This document shows, piece after piece, positions 21,131 to 33,135 of a stretch of 64,000 bases of DNA. A model generated the notes under the pieces. It did no database searches and was not told where the DNA came from. It saw only the letters and a list, made by a program, of their open reading frames with translations. Each line of letters opens with the position of its first letter. The stretch's first letter is position 1. Source of the stretch: Leclercia sp. AS011 (GTDB taxonomy: Bacteria; Pseudomonadota; Gammaproteobacteria; Enterobacterales; Enterobacteriaceae); the NCBI RefSeq assembly GCF_037152535.1, contig NZ_JBBCMA010000001.1:620001-684000 (forward strand), written 5' to 3'. A program made the position numbers and the translations under genes.

Positions 21131-22903
21131 ATGCGTACAGAATATTGCGGGCAGCTGCGTCAGTCCCACGTCGGACAGCAGGTGACCCTGTGTGGTTGGG
21201 TCAACCGTCGTCGTGATCTTGGCAGCTTAATCTTTATCGATATGCGCGACCGCGAAGGCATCGTGCAGGTATTTTTCGATCCGGATCGTGCCGACGCGTT
21301 AAAGCTGGCCTCTGAGCTGCGTAATGAGTTCTGCATCCAGGTGACCGGCACCGTGCGTGCGCGTGACGAAAAGAACATCAACAGCGACATGGCGACCGGC
21401 GAGATCGAAGTGCTGGCAACCGATCTGATCATCATTAACCGTTCAGAATCACTGCCGCTGGATTTCAACCACGTCAATACCGAAGAAGCGCGTCTGAAAT
21501 ATCGCTACCTCGACCTGCGTCGTCCGGAGATGGCCGACCGCCTGAAGACCCGTGCGAAAATCACCAGCCTGGTGCGCCGCTTTATGGACGATCACGGTTT
21601 CCTCGATATCGAAACCCCGATGCTGACCAAAGCGACCCCGGAAGGCGCGCGTGACTACCTCGTGCCATCCCGCGTTCATAAAGGCAAATTCTACGCGCTG
21701 CCACAGTCTCCTCAGCTGTTCAAACAGCTGCTGATGATGTCCGGCTTTGACCGTTACTACCAGATTGTTAAATGCTTCCGCGACGAAGATCTGCGTGCTG
21801 ACCGTCAGCCTGAATTTACCCAGATCGACGTCGAGACCTCCTTCATGACCGCCGAACAGGTGCGTGAAGTGATGGAAGCGCTGGTGCGCAGCCTGTGGCA
21901 GGACGTGAAGGGTGTGGATCTGGGCGACTTCCCGATCATGACCTTCGCCGAAGCGGAACGTCGCTACGGCTCCGACAAACCAGACCTGCGTAACCCGATG
22001 GAGCTGGTGGACGTTGCGGACCTGGTGAAAGGCGTTGAGTTCGCCGTCTTCTCCGGCCCGGCGAACGATCCTAAAGGCCGCGTGGCTGCCCTGCGCGTAC
22101 CGGGTGGCGCGTCTCTGAGCCGTAAGCAGATCGACGACTACGGCAACTTCATCAAGATTTATGGCGCGAAAGGTCTGGCTTACATCAAAGTCACCGAGCG
22201 TGCGAAGGGTATCGAAGGCATCACCAGCCCGGTGGCCAAATTCCTCAACGCTGAGATCGTTGAATCCATTCTGGCGCGCACTGAAGCCCAGGACGGGGAC
22301 ATGATCTTCTTCGGCGCGGACAACAAGAAAGTGGTTGCCGATGCCATGGGCGCGCTGCGTCTGAAGCTGGGTAAAGATCTGAACCTGACTGACGAAGCCA
22401 AATGGGCGCCGCTGTGGGTCATCGACTTCCCAATGTTCGAAGACGACGGCGAAGGCGGTCTGACCGCGATGCACCACCCGTTCACCTCGCCGAAAGACAT
22501 GAGCGCGGCAGAGCTGAAAGCGGCACCGGAAGAGGCAGTGGCTAACGCCTACGATATGGTCATCAACGGCTACGAAGTGGGCGGCGGTTCCGTGCGTATC
22601 TACAGCGGTGAAATGCAGCAGACCGTGTTCGGCATTCTGGGCATCAACGAACAGGAACAGCGCGAGAAGTTCGGCTTCCTGCTCGACGCCCTGAAGTACG
22701 GTACGCCTCCGCACGCGGGCCTGGCCTTTGGTCTGGATCGCCTGACCATGCTGCTGACCGGTACCGACAACATTCGTGACGTTATCGCATTCCCGAAAAC
22801 CACCGCCGCTGCCTGTCTGATGACCGAAGCGCCAAGCTTTGCTAACCCAACCTCCCTGAGCGAGCTGGGTATCGAAGTGGTGAAAAAGGAAGAGAAAAAC
22901 TGA
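21131..22903 (+). CDS. aspS: Aspartyl-tRNA synthetase
   Basis: Class IIb synthetase, 590 aa as in E. coli. N-terminal OB-fold anticodon domain (1-110; [15 protein letters not shown]), class II motif 2 ([18 protein letters not shown]), the bacterial GAD insertion (about 290-420), and motif 3 at the C-terminus ([15 protein letters not shown]). Followed after one base by nudB. Confidence 0.99.
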   Translation: MRTEYCGQLRQSHVGQQVTLCGWVNRRRDLGSLIFIDMRDREGIVQVFFDPDRADALKLASELRNEFCIQVTGTVRARDEKNINSDMATGEIEVLATDLIIINRSESLPLDFNHVNTEEARLKYRYLDLRRPEMADRLKTRAKITSLVRRFMDDHGFLDIETPMLTKATPEGARDYLVPSRVHKGKFYALPQSPQLFKQLLMMSGFDRYYQIVKCFRDEDLRADRQPEFTQIDVETSFMTAEQVREVMEALVRSLWQDVKGVDLGDFPIMTFAEAERRYGSDKPDLRNPMELVDVADLVKGVEFAVFSGPANDPKGRVAALRVPGGASLSRKQIDDYGNFIKIYGAKGLAYIKVTERAKGIEGITSPVAKFLNAEIVESILARTEAQDGDMIFFGADNKKVVADAMGALRLKLGKDLNLTDEAKWAPLWVIDFPMFEDDGEGGLTAMHHPFTSPKDMSAAELKAAPEEAVANAYDMVINGYEVGGGSVRIYSGEMQQTVFGILGINEQEQREKFGFLLDALKYGTPPHAGLAFGLDRLTMLLTGTDNIRDVIAFPKTTAAACLMTEAPSFANPTSLSELGIEVVKKEEKN

Positions 22904-22904
22904 T

Positions 22905-23348
22905 ATGACATATAAGCTTCCCGTTTCTGTCTTAGTTATCATTTATGCCCAGGACACGAAGCGGGTGCTGATGTTGCAGCGGCGCGACGATCCCGCGTTC
23001 TGGCAGTCGGTAACCGGCAGCCTGGAAGAGGGTGAAACCGCGCTGCAGGCCGCCGCGCGCGAAGTAAAGGAAGAGGTCGCCATTGACGTTGCTCGCGAGC
23101 AACTGACCCTGAAGGACTGTCAGCGCACGGTGGATTTTGAAATTTTTAGCCATTTACGTCATCGCTATGCGCCGGGGACTGAACGCAATACGGAATCCTG
23201 GTTCTGCCTTGCGCTTCCTCACGAGCGGGAGATCGTGTTCACCGAACACCTGACCTACCGCTGGGTTAACGCGGCCGACGCCGCAGCCTTAACCAAGTCG
23301 TGGAGCAACCGGCAGGCGATTGAAGAATTTGTAATTAACGCCGCCTGA
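22905..23348 (+). CDS. nudB: Dihydroneopterin triphosphate diphosphatase NudB
   Basis: Nudix hydrolase removing pyrophosphate from dihydroneopterin triphosphate, the second step of folate synthesis. 147 aa (E. coli 150). Nudix box GSLEEGETALQAAAREVKEE occupies residues 38-57. The start lies one base after the aspS stop, so it is translated from the aspS message. Confidence 0.97.
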   Translation: MTYKLPVSVLVIIYAQDTKRVLMLQRRDDPAFWQSVTGSLEEGETALQAAAREVKEEVAIDVAREQLTLKDCQRTVDFEIFSHLRHRYAPGTERNTESWFCLALPHEREIVFTEHLTYRWVNAADAAALTKSWSNRQAIEEFVINAA

Positions 23349-23375
23349 GAGGGCGCGCTTTTTGGAGAACTTTTT

Positions 23376-24116
23376 ATGGCAGGTCATAGTAAGTGGGCCA
23401 ACACCAAACACCGCAAAGCGGCACAGGATGCCAAACGCGGTAAGATCTTTACCAAAATCATTCGTGAACTGGTCACCGCAGCCCGTCTGGGCGGCGGCGA
23501 TGCCGGCTCCAACCCACGTCTGCGTGCGGCGATCGATAAAGCGCTGAGCAACAACATGACGCGTGACACCCTGAACCGTGCTATCGCCCGTGGCGTAGGC
23601 GGCGACGATGACACCAACATGGAAACCATCATTTATGAAGGTTACGGTCCAGGCGGCACGGCGGTAATGATTGAATGCCTGTCCGACAACCGTAACCGTA
23701 CCGTTGCCGAAGTGCGTCACGCTTTCACCAAAACCGGTGGCAACCTGGGTACCGACGGTTCCGTGGCCTACCTGTTCAGCAAAAAAGGGGTGATCTCCTT
23801 CGAGAAAGGCGACGAAGACGTGATCATGGAAGCGGCCCTGGAAGCGGGTGCTGAAGACGTTGTGACCTATGACGATGGCGCGATTGACGTCTATACCGCA
23901 TGGGAAGAGATGGGCGCGGTACGTGATGCGCTGGAAGCGGCGGGTCTGAAAGCTGACGCGGCTGAAGTCACCATGATCCCGTCCACCAAAGCGGACATGG
24001 ATGCGGAAACCGCACCAAAACTGCTGCGTCTGATCGACATGCTGGAAGATTGCGACGATGTGCAGGAAGTTTACCACAACGGCGAAATCTCCGACGAGGT
24101 TGCGGCGACGCTGTAA
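23376..24116 (+). CDS. yebC: YebC/PmpR-family regulatory protein
   Basis: 246 aa; opening [20 protein letters not shown] and the three-domain pattern are those of the YebC/TACO1 family. Members have been described as DNA-binding regulators and, more recently, as translation factors that help ribosomes through proline-rich stretches. Lies in the conserved nudB-yebC-ruvC cluster. Confidence 0.96.
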   Translation: MAGHSKWANTKHRKAAQDAKRGKIFTKIIRELVTAARLGGGDAGSNPRLRAAIDKALSNNMTRDTLNRAIARGVGGDDDTNMETIIYEGYGPGGTAVMIECLSDNRNRTVAEVRHAFTKTGGNLGTDGSVAYLFSKKGVISFEKGDEDVIMEAALEAGAEDVVTYDDGAIDVYTAWEEMGAVRDALEAAGLKADAAEVTMIPSTKADMDAETAPKLLRLIDMLEDCDDVQEVYHNGEISDEVAATL

Positions 24117-24150
24117 TGGCCGAGCTTAAACCGACAGCCGGAGCGGCGTG

Positions 24151-24672
24151 ATGGCGATTATTCTCGGTATCGACCCGGGCTCACGCATCACCGGTTATGG
24201 CGTTATTCGCCAGGTCGGGCGTCAGTTGACCTATCTTGGCAGCGGGTGTATCCGTACCAAAGTGGACGATCTGCCGTCGCGTCTGAAGCTCATCTACGCA
24301 GGCGTGACGGAGATCATTACCCAGTTCCAGCCGGACTATTTCGCCATCGAACAGGTGTTTATGGCGAAAAATGCCGACTCGGCGCTGAAGCTCGGTCAGG
24401 CACGCGGCGTGGCGATTGTCGCGGCGGTGAACCAGGATCTGCCGGTGTTTGAATACGCCGCGCGGCAGGTCAAGCAAACCGTGGTGGGGAACGGTGGGGC
24501 AGATAAAACCCAGGTGCAGCACATGGTGCGGACCCTGTTAAAACTGCCCGCCAATCCGCAGGCGGATGCCGCCGATGCCCTGGCGATCGCCATTACCCAC
24601 TGCCACGTCAGCCAGAACGCGATGCAGATAAGTGAATCGCGGCTCAATCTGGCGCGCGGTCGATTGCGCTAA
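24151..24672 (+). CDS. ruvC: Holliday junction resolvase RuvC
   Basis: Dimeric endonuclease that cuts Holliday junctions brought by RuvAB. 173 aa from the ATG at 24151; a GTG one codon earlier is in frame. Acidic active-site residues in ILGIDPGSR (D7), FAIEQVFM (E66) and [12 protein letters not shown] (D138 and D141 region). Confidence 0.98.
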   Translation: MAIILGIDPGSRITGYGVIRQVGRQLTYLGSGCIRTKVDDLPSRLKLIYAGVTEIITQFQPDYFAIEQVFMAKNADSALKLGQARGVAIVAAVNQDLPVFEYAARQVKQTVVGNGGADKTQVQHMVRTLLKLPANPQADAADALAIAITHCHVSQNAMQISESRLNLARGRLR

Positions 24673-24682
24673 ATGTGAAATC

Positions 24683-24710
24683 AGGCTGGATGTTTATCCA
24701 GCCTTTTTTT
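24683..24710 (+). terminator. ruvC rho-independent terminator
   Basis: AGGCTGGAT, loop GTTT, ATCCAGCCT, then a run of Ts. It separates ruvC from ruvAB. Confidence 0.9.
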
Positions 24711-24754
24711 ATTATGGCAGCGGTAACTTTTAGCCCTTAACGCAGGAGCGTCAC

Positions 24755-25366
24755 GTGATAGGCAGACTCAGAGGCATCATCCTAGAAAAACAACCCCCGA
24801 TAGTGCTGCTTGAGGCCGGAGGCGTGGGCTACGAAGTGCATATGCCAATGACCTGCTTCTATGAATTGCCGGACGCGGGCAAAGAGGCGATTGTCTTCAC
24901 CCACTTTGTGGTGCGCGAAGATGCCCAGCTGCTGTTTGGCTTTAACAACAAGCAGGAGCGTACGCTGTTTAAAGAGCTGATCAAAACCAACGGCGTGGGG
25001 CCAAAGCTGGCGCTGGCGATCCTCTCCGGGATGTCGGCTCCGCAGTTTGTGAACGCCGTTGAGCGCGAAGATCCCGCCGCCCTGATTAAACTCCCGGGCA
25101 TCGGCAAGAAAACGGCCGAGCGTCTGATTGTCGAGATGAAAGACCGCTTTAAAGGGCTGCATGGCGATCTGTTTACCCCGGCGGCCGATCTGGTGCTGAC
25201 CTCGCCTGCCGGCCCGACCGCCGATGATGCGGAACAGGAAGCGGTTGCCGCGCTGGTGGCGCTGGGCTATAAACCTCAGGAAGCGAGCCGTATGGTCAGC
25301 AAAATTGCTAAACCGGACGCTACCAGTGAAACCCTGATTCGTGAAGCGCTGCGCGCTGCATTGTGA
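24755..25366 (+). CDS. ruvA: Holliday junction branch-migration protein RuvA
   Basis: 203 aa with a GTG start, as in E. coli (GTGATAGGCAGACTC; RBS CAGGAG). OB-fold N-terminal domain (1-64), two helix-hairpin-helix motifs ([12 protein letters not shown] and [12 protein letters not shown]) that bind junction DNA, an acidic pin, and a C-terminal RuvB-binding domain (from about 155). SOS-controlled in E. coli; no clear LexA box was identified here. Confidence 0.98.
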   Translation: MIGRLRGIILEKQPPIVLLEAGGVGYEVHMPMTCFYELPDAGKEAIVFTHFVVREDAQLLFGFNNKQERTLFKELIKTNGVGPKLALAILSGMSAPQFVNAVEREDPAALIKLPGIGKKTAERLIVEMKDRFKGLHGDLFTPAADLVLTSPAGPTADDAEQEAVAALVALGYKPQEASRMVSKIAKPDATSETLIREALRAAL

Positions 25367-25371
25367 GGTAA

Positions 25372-26385
<1,014 letters not shown>

Positions 26386-26399
26386 CTTCTGCGGAAATT

Positions 26400-26470
26400 G
26401 CCGGATGGCGTCTACGCCTTATCCGGCCTACAGGTTTTTGTAGCCCCGGTAAGCACAGCGCCACCGGGGA
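26400..26470. repeat. BIME (two inverted REP units) between ruvB and znuB
   Basis: GCCGGATGGCGTCTACGCC...ATCCGGCCTAC and GTAGCCCCGGTAAGCACAGCG...CCGGGG in opposite orientation, filling the gap between two convergent genes. Confidence 0.85.
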
Positions 26471-26475
26471 GCGGC

Positions 26476-27261
26476 TCAGCTGGCAGGCTTTTTCATCATG
26501 CTGAAGATAAACAGCGCTGCTGCACACAGCACCACCGACGGTCCGGCAGGGGTGTCATAAAACGCCGAGAAGGTTAACCCGCCGGTCACGGCAATCATCC
26601 CGACCCCCACGGCAACGCTGGCCATCTGCTCCGGCGTGCGGGCAAAACGACGCGCGGTGGCGGCGGGTATGATTAACAGCGACGTAATAATCAGCGCCCC
26701 AACAAACTTCATCGCCACGCCAATGGTCAGCGCGGTCACCAGCATCAGCAGCAGTTTGACACGCTGCAGCTTCACCCCATCCACAAAGGCTAAATCCGGG
26801 CTGATGGTCATCGCCAGCAGGTTACGCCACTGCCACAGCAGGACAGCCAGCACGATCACCACCCCGATGGCGATGGCGATCAGATCGTCCGGCGTCACCG
26901 CCAGCAGGTCGCCAAACAGATAGGCCATCAGATCCACACGGATGTTAGACATCAGGCTGACCACCACCAGACCCAGCGACAGGGCGCTGTGGGCCATAAT
27001 CCCGAGCAGCGTATCCACCGCCAGGTGCGGGCGTTTTTCCAGCCACACCAGACCGGCCGCCAGCAGCAGCGTTACCGCAATCACTGCGTAGAACGGATTC
27101 ACATCCAGCAGCAAACCAAACGCCACCCCCAGCAGGGAAGCGTGGGCGAGGGTATCGCCAAAATAGGACATCCGACGCCAGACGACAAACGAGCCCAGTG
27201 GACCCGCCGCGCAGGCAAGCATCATCCCGGCCAGCCAGCCGGGCAATAATAATTCAATCAT
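26476..27261 (-). CDS. znuB: High-affinity zinc ABC transporter permease ZnuB
   Basis: 261 aa, about eight membrane helices, ABC-3 family permease; same length as E. coli. Recognisable [23 protein letters not shown] near residues 23-45, the region that touches ZnuC. Overlaps the znuC end by 4 bp. Zinc import complex ZnuABC. Confidence 0.97.
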   Translation of the reverse strand: MIELLLPGWLAGMMLACAAGPLGSFVVWRRMSYFGDTLAHASLLGVAFGLLLDVNPFYAVIAVTLLLAAGLVWLEKRPHLAVDTLLGIMAHSALSLGLVVVSLMSNIRVDLMAYLFGDLLAVTPDDLIAIAIGVVIVLAVLLWQWRNLLAMTISPDLAFVDGVKLQRVKLLLMLVTALTIGVAMKFVGALIITSLLIIPAATARRFARTPEQMASVAVGVGMIAVTGGLTFSAFYDTPAGPSVVLCAAALFIFSMMKKPAS

Positions 27262-28013
27262 GAGTTACCGTTTCCCCGGCGCAGGACAATGCGTCCCTGC
27301 AAATCATGGCGATGGTTGTGATGGTGGCGATAAATGCCCAGCTGTTCGGCACCGCGCGGGCCAAACATCGAGATAAACTCAGGGTGCATGGAGACCACTT
27401 CCGGCGTGCCAGAGCAGCAGATGTGGTGGTTCAGACAGAGCACTTCGTCCGTTTTGGCCATCACCAGATGCAGGTCGTGGGATACCATCAGCACGGCGCA
27501 GTCCAGCTCTTTACGCAGCTGGTCGATCAGGTCGTACAGCGCCACTTGTCCGTTGACGTCCACTCCCTGGGTCGGCTCATCGAGCACCAGCAGCTGCGGC
27601 CTGTTGAGCAGGGCGCGGGCAAGGAGCACGCGCTGGGTCTCACCGCCGGAGAGTTTTTGCAGAGGCGCGTCGATCAGATGCCCGGCCTGCACCCGCTTGA
27701 GCGCGGGCAGAATGTCCTCTTTACGCGTGGCGGGACGCAGACGCAGAAAACGGCTGACCGTCAGCGGCAGGGTGGCGTCAAGATGCAGCTTCTGCGGTAC
27801 ATAGCCGATGCGCAGCTGTCGGTCACGCTTGATAAGGCCGCTGTCGGGTGCTACCAGGCCCAGCACCACGCGCACCAGCGTCGATTTACCCGCGCCATTA
27901 GGACCAAGCAGCGTCAGAATTTTACCGGGTTTCAAATCCAGCGAAACGTCAGAGAGGACGCGGCGCTGACCAAATGAAACCGAAATGTTTTCGAGAGATA
28001 CCAGATTCGTCAT
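27258..28013 (-). CDS. znuC: Zinc ABC transporter ATP-binding protein ZnuC
   Basis: 251 aa. Walker [10 protein letters not shown] (37-45), signature LSGGE (121-125), Walker B LLVLDEP (141-147), switch His179 (VSHD). The His-rich tail [11 protein letters not shown] (about 228-238) is typical of ZnuC. Divergent from znuA across the Zur operator. Confidence 0.98.
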   Translation of the reverse strand: MTNLVSLENISVSFGQRRVLSDVSLDLKPGKILTLLGPNGAGKSTLVRVVLGLVAPDSGLIKRDRQLRIGYVPQKLHLDATLPLTVSRFLRLRPATRKEDILPALKRVQAGHLIDAPLQKLSGGETQRVLLARALLNRPQLLVLDEPTQGVDVNGQVALYDLIDQLRKELDCAVLMVSHDLHLVMAKTDEVLCLNHHICCSGTPEVVSMHPEFISMFGPRGAEQLGIYRHHHNHRHDLQGRIVLRRGNGNS

Positions 28014-28040
28014 GTCAATTTTATGCTTGCAGAAGTCATC

Positions 28041-28061
28041 GAATGTTATAATATCACATTC
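28041..28061. promoter_or_regulatory. Zur operator in the znuCB/znuA divergent promoter
   Basis: A 21-bp palindrome GAATGTTATA...ATCACATTC close to the Zur consensus GAAATGTTATANTATAACATTTC. It contains a -10-like TATAAT (28047-28052) reading towards znuA, so zinc-loaded Zur would shut both directions. Confidence 0.85.
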
Positions 28062-28091
28062 CGCCCACTCATTACGATGAATAGTCGCATT

Positions 28092-29036
28092 ATGTTACAG
28101 AAAAATACGCTTCTTTTCGCAGCATTATCCGCTGCCCTTTGGGGTTCAACAGCACAAGATGTTAACGCCGCCGTTGTCGCTTCGCTTAAGCCGCTCGGTT
28201 TTATCGCTTCCGCTATCGCAGATGGGGTAACAGAAACGCAGGTATTATTGCCTGATGGTGCCTCTGAACACGACTATTCCCTGCGTCCTTCGGATGTAAA
28301 ACGCTTACAAAACGCGGACTTAGTCGTATGGATTGGTCCGGAGATGGAAGCTTTCATGCAAAAGTCGGCAAATCAGCTGCCGGAAGCAAAACAGGTAAGC
28401 ATCGCTAATCTTCCGGGTGTGAAACCGCTTCTCATGAAAGGGTCTGATGATGACGATCATGACCACGATCACGGGAGTGCTGAAGGGGAAAAAGGTGACG
28501 AGCATCACCATCACGGTGAGTACAACATGCACCTTTGGCTTTCCCCTGAGATAGCGCGCCTTTCGGCGGTTGCAATCCATGAAAAATTAGTGGAACTTAT
28601 GCCGCAAAGTCGAGCCAAACTTGACGCCAACCTGAAGGATTTTGAGGCACAACTTGCCGCAACCGATAAGCAGGTGGGTACCGAGCTCGCACCACTGAAA
28701 GGTAAAGGATATTTCGTTTTTCATGACGCCTACGGCTACTATGAAAAACACTACGGTCTCACGCCGCTTGGCCACTTCACCGTCAATCCAGAAATTCAAC
28801 CCGGTGCGCAGCGTTTACATGAAATCAGAACACAGTTGGTTGAGCAGAAAGCGTCCTGCGTTTTTGCTGAGCCACAGTTCAGGCCAGCGGTCGTTGAAGC
28901 CGTGGCAAGGGGTACGTCCGTGCGTATGGGCACCCTTGACCCACTGGGAACCTCTATCCAGTTGAGCAAAGCGAGCTATTCGCAGTTCCTCAGCCAACTG
29001 GCGAACCAGTATGCGAGCTGCCTGAAAGGAGATTAA
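28092..29036 (+). CDS. znuA: Zinc ABC transporter periplasmic binding protein ZnuA
   Basis: 314 aa from the ATG at 28092, giving the signal peptide [20 protein letters not shown]; the frame is open 23 codons further upstream but that would run across the Zur operator. A charged, His-rich loop (DDDDHDHDH and DEHHHHGEY, about residues 119-140) sits over the zinc site, the hallmark of ZnuA. Zinc ligands expected in [24 protein letters not shown] and [15 protein letters not shown]. Delivers zinc to ZnuBC. Confidence 0.97.
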   Translation: MLQKNTLLFAALSAALWGSTAQDVNAAVVASLKPLGFIASAIADGVTETQVLLPDGASEHDYSLRPSDVKRLQNADLVVWIGPEMEAFMQKSANQLPEAKQVSIANLPGVKPLLMKGSDDDDHDHDHGSAEGEKGDEHHHHGEYNMHLWLSPEIARLSAVAIHEKLVELMPQSRAKLDANLKDFEAQLAATDKQVGTELAPLKGKGYFVFHDAYGYYEKHYGLTPLGHFTVNPEIQPGAQRLHEIRTQLVEQKASCVFAEPQFRPAVVEAVARGTSVRMGTLDPLGTSIQLSKASYSQFLSQLANQYASCLKGD

Positions 29037-29051
29037 CGAGGAAGTGAATAC

Positions 29052-30374
29052 GTGCAACAGATAGCCCGCTCTGTCGCCCTGGCATTTAATAATTTGCCCC
29101 GGCCCCACCGCGTCATGCTGGGGTCGCTTACTGTTCTCACCTTAGCGGTCGCCGTCTGGCGGCCCTATGTTTACCACCCAAATTCTGCCCCTGTTATTAA
29201 AACCATCGAGCTGGAAAAGAGTGAAATTCGCTCGCTGTTACCTGAAGCCAGCGAACCTATCGATCAGGCCCCGCAGGAAGAAGAAGCCATTCCCCAGGAT
29301 GAGCTTGACGATAAAACCGAAGCCGAGGTGGGCGTACATGAATATGTCGTCTCTACCGGCGATACGTTAAGCAGCGTTCTGAATCAGTACGGCATTGAAA
29401 TGGGCGAGATCAGCCAGCTTGCCGCAGCCGATAAAGACCTGCGTAACCTGAAAATTGGTCAACAGCTCTCCTGGACCCTGACCGATAACGGCGATTTACA
29501 GCGCCTGACCTGGGAAGTCTCCCGTCGTGAAACCCGCACCTACGATCGTGTTGAAAACGGTTTCAAGATGACCAGCGAAATGCAGCAGGGCGACTGGGTT
29601 AACAGCGCCATCAAGGGCACCCTGAGCGGCGGCAGTTTCGTGGCCAGCGCGCGTGATGCGGGGCTGACCAGCGGTGAAATCAGTTCGGTGATCAAAGCCA
29701 TGCAGTGGCAGATCGACTTACGTAAATTGAAAAAAGGCGATACTTACGCGGTGCTGATGTCCCGCGAAATGCTGGACGGCAAGCGTGAGCAGAGCCAGCT
29801 GCTTGGGGTACGTTTACGCTCGGACGGGAAAGATTACTACGCGATCCGCGCCGAAGACGGCAAATTCTACGATCGCAACGGTACCGGGCTGGCGAAAGGC
29901 TTCCTGCGCTTCCCGACCTCGAAGCAGTTCCGCGTCTCCTCGAACTTTAACCCGCGCCGTCTGAACCCGGTCACCGGCCGCGTGGCCCCGCACCGCGGTG
30001 TGGACTTTGCCATGCCGCAGGGGACACCTGTTCTGGCGGTCGGTGATGGCGAAGTGGTCATGGCAAAACGCAGCGGTGCGGCGGGTTATTACGTGGCCGT
30101 GCGTCACGGGCGTACCTACACCACCCGCTATATGCACCTGCGTAAGCTGCTGGTGAAGCCGGGTCAGAAGGTGAAGCGTGGCGATCGCATTGCGCTGTCG
30201 GGCAACACCGGTCGTTCTACCGGCCCACACCTGCACTATGAAGTGTGGATCAACCAGCAGGCGGTCAACCCGTTAACGGCGAAGCTGCCGCGTACCGAAG
30301 GGCTGACCGGCAAAGACCGCAGCGACTACCTGGCGCAGGTCAAAGAGGTTATTCCGCAGCTCAGTATTGATTAA
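29052..30374 (+). CDS. mepM: Murein DD-endopeptidase MepM
   Basis: Cleaves D-Ala-mDAP crosslinks so that the peptidoglycan layer can expand. 440 aa with a GTG start, as in E. coli. N-terminal membrane anchor (20-40), acidic linker, LysM domain beginning HEYVVSTGDTLSSVLNQYG (about 97), and the M23 zinc peptidase domain with ligands H314 and D318 (HRGVD), and H393 and H395 (GPHLHYEVW). Separate from znuA by 15 bp. Confidence 0.98.
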   Translation: MQQIARSVALAFNNLPRPHRVMLGSLTVLTLAVAVWRPYVYHPNSAPVIKTIELEKSEIRSLLPEASEPIDQAPQEEEAIPQDELDDKTEAEVGVHEYVVSTGDTLSSVLNQYGIEMGEISQLAAADKDLRNLKIGQQLSWTLTDNGDLQRLTWEVSRRETRTYDRVENGFKMTSEMQQGDWVNSAIKGTLSGGSFVASARDAGLTSGEISSVIKAMQWQIDLRKLKKGDTYAVLMSREMLDGKREQSQLLGVRLRSDGKDYYAIRAEDGKFYDRNGTGLAKGFLRFPTSKQFRVSSNFNPRRLNPVTGRVAPHRGVDFAMPQGTPVLAVGDGEVVMAKRSGAAGYYVAVRHGRTYTTRYMHLRKLLVKPGQKVKRGDRIALSGNTGRSTGPHLHYEVWINQQAVNPLTAKLPRTEGLTGKDRSDYLAQVKEVIPQLSID

Positions 30375-30386
30375 TCCTGCAGCAAT

Positions 30387-30420
30387 AAAAGCCGATGCAT
30401 AACTGCATCGGCTTTTTCTT
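30387..30420 (+). terminator. mepM rho-independent terminator
   Basis: AAAAGCCGATGCA, loop TAAC, TGCATCGGCTTTTTC, 12 bp after the stop. Confidence 0.9.
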
Positions 30421-30490
30421 TTGTGCCTTGCGCATGGCCTCGCTAAACTAACGCATTACTCTTTAAAGCATCACCCGCCCTGGAAAAAGC

Positions 30491-31462
30491 ATGGAAACCC
30501 AAAAAAACAACAGTGAATACATTCCGGAATTTGAGAAATCCTTTCGTCATCCGCGCTTCTGGGGCGCCTGGCTGGGTGTGTATGCCTTTGCAGGTATTGC
30601 GATGCTTCCGGTGTCCGTGCGCGACCCGCTGCTTGGTAAAGTGGGCCGTCTGGCGGGCAAGCTGGGTAAAAGCGCACGCCGTCGCGCGCAGATAAACCTC
30701 TTCTACTGCTTCCCGGAGAAGAGCGAAGCGGAGCGTGAGGCGATCATTGATGAGATGTTTACCACCGCGCCGCAGGCAATGGCGATGATGGGCGAGCTGG
30801 CGTTACGCGGGCCGGAAAAGATCGTCGGCCGCGTTGACTGGAAAGGGCTGGAGATCATTGAGGAGATGCGTCGCAACGACGAAAAGGTGATCTTCCTGGT
30901 ACCGCACGGCTGGGGCGTGGATATTCCGGCGATGCTGATGGCGTCGCAGGGCCAAAAAATGGCGGCAATGTTCCACAACCAGGGGAACAAGATTTTCGAT
31001 TATGTGTGGAATACGGTGCGTCGTCGCTTTGGGGGCCGCCTGCATGCCCGTAACGACGGCATCAAACCTTTTATCAAGTCCGTACGCCAGGGCTACTGGG
31101 GCTACTATCTGCCTGACCAGGATCACGGGCCGGAACATAGCGAGTTTGTCGACTTCTTCGCTACCTATAAGGCGACGCTGCCCGCCATTGGCCGGTTGAT
31201 GAAGGTCTGCCAGGCGCGGGTGATCCCGCTGTTCCCGATTTACGATGGCAAAACCCATCGCCTGACCATTGAAGTGCGTCCGCCGATGGACGATCTGCTC
31301 ACCGCCGACGACAACACCATTGCGCGCCGGATGAACGAAGAGGTGGAGATTCTGGTGGGGCCGCATGCGGAGCAGTATACCTGGATCCTGAAGCTGCTGA
31401 AGACGCGCAAGCCGGGCGAGAAAGAGCCCTACAAGCGCAAAGAGCTCTATCCGAAGAAATAA
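30491..31462 (+). CDS. lpxM: Lipid A myristoyltransferase LpxM
   Basis: Adds the secondary myristate to the lipid A precursor, completing the hexa-acyl form. 323 aa, as in E. coli MsbB. The acyltransferase motif HGWGVD (HX4D) is visible near residue 139, as are the N-terminal membrane helix (29-47) and [20 protein letters not shown]. Single-gene unit with its own terminator. Confidence 0.98.
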   Translation: METQKNNSEYIPEFEKSFRHPRFWGAWLGVYAFAGIAMLPVSVRDPLLGKVGRLAGKLGKSARRRAQINLFYCFPEKSEAEREAIIDEMFTTAPQAMAMMGELALRGPEKIVGRVDWKGLEIIEEMRRNDEKVIFLVPHGWGVDIPAMLMASQGQKMAAMFHNQGNKIFDYVWNTVRRRFGGRLHARNDGIKPFIKSVRQGYWGYYLPDQDHGPEHSEFVDFFATYKATLPAIGRLMKVCQARVIPLFPIYDGKTHRLTIEVRPPMDDLLTADDNTIARRMNEEVEILVGPHAEQYTWILKLLKTRKPGEKEPYKRKELYPKK

Positions 31463-31464
31463 AA

Positions 31465-31491
31465 AATCCCCCGGCTTCGGGGGATTTTTTT
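31465..31491 (+). terminator. lpxM rho-independent terminator
   Basis: AATCCCCCG, loop GCTT, CGGGGGATT and a T-run. Confidence 0.9.
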
Positions 31492-31558
31492 GCCCGGCGG
31501 CGCTTCGCTTGCACGGGCCTACGAACCTGTAGGCCGGGTAGCGCAGCGCCACCCGGCA
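31492..31558. repeat. REP/BIME between lpxM and pykA
   Basis: GCCCGGCGGCGCTTCGC...GGGCCTAC then GTAGGCCGGGTAGCGCAGCGCCACCCGGC: two inverted units between convergent genes. Confidence 0.85.
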
Positions 31559-31569
31559 AAACAGTCGAC

Positions 31570-33012
31570 TTATTCGACGGTCATCACGCGGGTGGTGTTG
31601 GTGGAACCGATGGTGCTCATCACATCGCCCTGGGTCACGATGACGATATCACCCGAGACCAGATAGCCTTTGTCGCGCAGCAGGTTCACGGCGTCGTTCG
31701 CCGCGGCCACGCCGTCGCTGTTGCTGTCGAAGAACACCGGCGTCACGCCGCGATACAGCGCGGTCAGGTTCAGGGTGCGCTCATGACGGGACATGGCGAA
31801 GATTGGCAGACCGGAGCTGATACGTGAGGTCATCAGCGCGGTGCGGCCGGATTCGGTCATGGTGATGATCGCGGTCACGCCTTTCAGGTGGTTAGCCGCG
31901 TACATCGCGGACATCGCAATGGCTTCTTCCACGTTGTCGAACTGGATGTCCAGACGGTGCTTGGAGACGTTGATGCTTGGGATCTTCTCTGCGCCCAGGC
32001 AGACGCGCGCCATCGCGGCCACGGTTTCCGCCGGATACTGGCCGGCTGCGGTTTCGGCTGACAGCATCACCGCATCGGTACCGTCGAGCACGGCGTTTGC
32101 CACGTCCATTACTTCCGCACGGGTCGGCATTGGGTTGGTGATCATCGACTCCATCATCTGGGTCGCGGTGATCACGGAACGGTTAAGCTGACGGGCACGG
32201 CGGATCAGCGCCTTCTGGATCCCCACCAGTTCCGGGTCGCCAATCTCAACGCCCAGATCACCGCGGGCCACCATCACTACGTCAGAGGCGAGGATAATGT
32301 CATCCATCGCGTCCTGGCTGCAGACCGCTTCAGCACGTTCCACTTTGGCAACGATTTTGGCATCGCAACCTGCGTCGCGCGCCAGACGGCGGGCATAGTT
32401 CAGATCTTCGCCGCAGCGCGGGAAGGAGACGGCCAGGTAGTCAACGCCAATTTCGGCCGCGGTGTGGATGTCGGCTTTGTCTTTTTCGGTCAGGGCTTCA
32501 GCAGAAAGACCGCCGCCCAGCTTGTTAATGCCTTTATTGTTGGAGAGCGGGCCGCCAACGGTTACTTCGGTGAACACCTTCATGCCCTGAACTTCCAGCA
32601 CTTTCAGCTGAACGCGGCCGTCGTCAAGCAGCAGGATATCGCCCGGCACGACGTCAGCAGGCAGGCCTTTGTAGTCGATGCCGACTTTCTCTTTGTCACC
32701 TTCGCCTTTGCTCAGGTTGGCATCAAGCAGGAATTTGTCACCGATATTGAGGAAAACTTTGCCTTCCTTAAAGGTGGATACACGGATTTTTGGACCCTGC
32801 AGGTCGCCGAGGATAGCTACATGACGTCCCAGTTTTGCCGCGATCTCACGGACCTTATCCGCACGTAATTTATGATCTTCCGGTGTTCCGTGAGAGAAGT
32901 TCATACGTACCACGTTGGCACCTGCAGCGATGATTTTCTCGAGGTTATTATCGCGGTCAGTAGCCGGGCCTAAAGTGGTAACGATCTTGGTTCTGCGAAG
33001 CCTTCTGGACAT
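31570..33012 (-). CDS. pykA: Pyruvate kinase II (PykA, AMP-activated type)
   Basis: Converts phosphoenolpyruvate and ADP to pyruvate and ATP. 480 aa from the ATG at 33012, as in E. coli; the frame is open 36 codons further upstream but without homologous sequence. Features: [13 protein letters not shown] (8-20), NFSHG, B domain at about 70-170, the active-site Lys in [11 protein letters not shown], and [20 protein letters not shown]. Divides the lpxM and hexR genes; transcribed in the same direction as hexR but with its own 5' gap. Confidence 0.97.
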   Translation of the reverse strand: MSRRLRRTKIVTTLGPATDRDNNLEKIIAAGANVVRMNFSHGTPEDHKLRADKVREIAAKLGRHVAILGDLQGPKIRVSTFKEGKVFLNIGDKFLLDANLSKGEGDKEKVGIDYKGLPADVVPGDILLLDDGRVQLKVLEVQGMKVFTEVTVGGPLSNNKGINKLGGGLSAEALTEKDKADIHTAAEIGVDYLAVSFPRCGEDLNYARRLARDAGCDAKIVAKVERAEAVCSQDAMDDIILASDVVMVARGDLGVEIGDPELVGIQKALIRRARQLNRSVITATQMMESMITNPMPTRAEVMDVANAVLDGTDAVMLSAETAAGQYPAETVAAMARVCLGAEKIPSINVSKHRLDIQFDNVEEAIAMSAMYAANHLKGVTAIITMTESGRTALMTSRISSGLPIFAMSRHERTLNLTALYRGVTPVFFDSNSDGVAAANDAVNLLRDKGYLVSGDIVIVTQGDVMSTIGSTNTTRVMTVE

Positions 33013-33135
33013 GTAATACTCCGTTGTCTGAAACAACCTGGTGTTGCGTGAACGATGATTCGGCACGTTGTCCGCCGTAATACCAACAGGAAACTTACCG
33101 AACGCCGAAAAAAGTAACAACTTTATAAGTGACGA

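Noticed and set aside
21449..22942. 497-codon open frame opposite aspS
   Set aside because: Shadow of the intact aspS gene.
28023..28091. Upstream ATG extending ZnuA by 23 residues
   Set aside because: It would place coding sequence across the Zur operator and in front of the signal peptide.
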